Source of the DNA: Sarcomyxa edulis
Taxonomy: Eukaryota > Basidiomycota > Agaricomycetes > Agaricales > Mycenaceae
Reading direction: 5' to 3'
Assembly (NCBI GenBank): GCA_009761415.1
Contig: QUOL01000007.1
Location: 744,001 to 808,000 of the forward strand
Length of the DNA stretch: 64,000 nucleotides
Positions 63,520 through 64,000 of this stretch are shown here, in pieces. The notes beneath the pieces were generated by a model, which had not been told where the DNA came from, did not search any database, and saw only the letters and a list, made by a program, of their open reading frames with translations. The stretch's first letter is position 1; every line of letters starts with the position of its first letter. The translations under genes were made by a program, and so were the position numbers.

Positions 63520-64000
63520 ATGTCGTGTCCTTCGTGTTGCGACTCCTGCCAGAGGTCAAATCATCCTGCAAATAACCACTATAATATCAAAGATCCATTT
63601 TCAGTTGAGAATCTCTTATCCTCGGGGACCATCCGACTTACCCTCGCCCAAGAAGGCCCCTTTCACGATTTGTGCGACCACTCCCACTCTGAAGATGGAT
63701 GGCACTTCTTTCGCGGCAATTTGGTGGCGCCTCATCTACTTAATCCACTAGAGAATATATTTGTCAGGGAACTTGATTTCCTGGCGAAGCAGCGATTCAT
63801 ATCGGCGACCTACCGTGTCTATTCACACACCACGGTTTTCGTGAGGATCTATCTGATTCCTCACGACCTTCGCAATGTCAATGGCAGTCTGAACCTACTA
63901 GTACGAAAACCGGAGATATTGCGCCAAGCAAATTCGTGCCTCAGACGCCTCCTCCCAAGGATCGTACAAGACGTTGGTAACTGGGAAGGAGTAGATTCGG
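63520..64000 (+). CDS. Fragment of large protein, possibly SNF2-helicase family
   Basis: An ATG at 63520 opens a frame that stays open to the window edge, 160 codons without a stop. It begins MSCPSCCDSCQRSNHPANN, giving two CxxC pairs, continues RLTLAQEGPFHDLCDHS and VRELDFLAKQRFISATYRVY, and ends in ANSCLRRLLPRIVQDVGNWE. The last part resembles the N-terminal region of large SNF2-type helicase proteins annotated in mushrooms, in my recollection; the helicase motifs themselves would lie beyond the window. Confidence that it is coding is moderate; the family call is weak. Confidence 0.55.
   Translation, partial: MSCPSCCDSCQRSNHPANNHYNIKDPFSVENLLSSGTIRLTLAQEGPFHDLCDHSHSEDGWHFFRGNLVAPHLLNPLENIFVRELDFLAKQRFISATYRVYSHTTVFVRIYLIPHDLRNVNGSLNLLVRKPEILRQANSCLRRLLPRIVQDVGNWEGVDS

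Overview
The window is nuclear DNA of a filamentous basidiomycete fungus, most likely an Agaricomycete. Genes are dense on both strands and cut by many 50-70 nt introns. The gene set is fungal: DASH subunit Dad3, White Collar-2-like GATA factor, Zn2Cys6 factor, TIM54, and an F-box protein with a cysteine module. The OTT_1508-type deaminase-like protein belongs to a family expanded in mushrooms. I can support 22 protein-coding genes, one truncated at each window edge. I recognise no rRNA, tRNA or intact transposon. All functions come from reading translated motifs; no database search was possible.

Layout. 1-13.5 kb is housekeeping and meiotic: a truncated type-B carboxylesterase, CKS1, the meiotic helicase HFM1/MER3 (divergent from CKS1), TIM54, and the splicing factor PRP45/SNW1. 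13.8-20.0 kb holds a repeat-rich coiled-coil protein of unknown function, then an F-box protein. 20.0-23.0 kb is gene-poor with small inverted repeats. 23.0-25.0 kb carries ARPC1 (Arp2/3 complex) and DAD3 (kinetochore ring), convergent and 65 nt apart. 26.4-31.9 kb has a BTB-like protein, a WC-2-like photoreceptor partner and a mitochondrially targeted SDR. 32.4-39.5 kb is a large kinesin-4-like gene whose tail contains a 96-bp in-frame repeat array.

40.4-45.3 kb is the most unusual region. Two tandem paralogous genes encode small zinc-finger proteins that I do not recognise. They share both intron positions, an identical 149-nt central exon length, promoters and downstream sequence, while their C-terminal halves have diverged. 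A flank motif occurs three times at about 2.3-2.5 kb spacing, as expected of a tandem array formed by unequal crossing-over.

46.5-62.4 kb returns to recognisable genes: IPK1 (inositol pentakisphosphate 2-kinase), isovaleryl-CoA dehydrogenase, a Zn2Cys6 regulator, the Drn1/CWF19L1-like RNA factor with three zinc knuckles, an OTT_1508-like deaminase and a class I/II aminotransferase. The last gene (63520 to the edge) is an open fragment of a larger protein. The genes do not form one pathway. Several concern cell division or meiosis (CKS1, HFM1, DAD3, kinesin-4) or RNA processing (PRP45, DRN1), but I treat that as coincidence.
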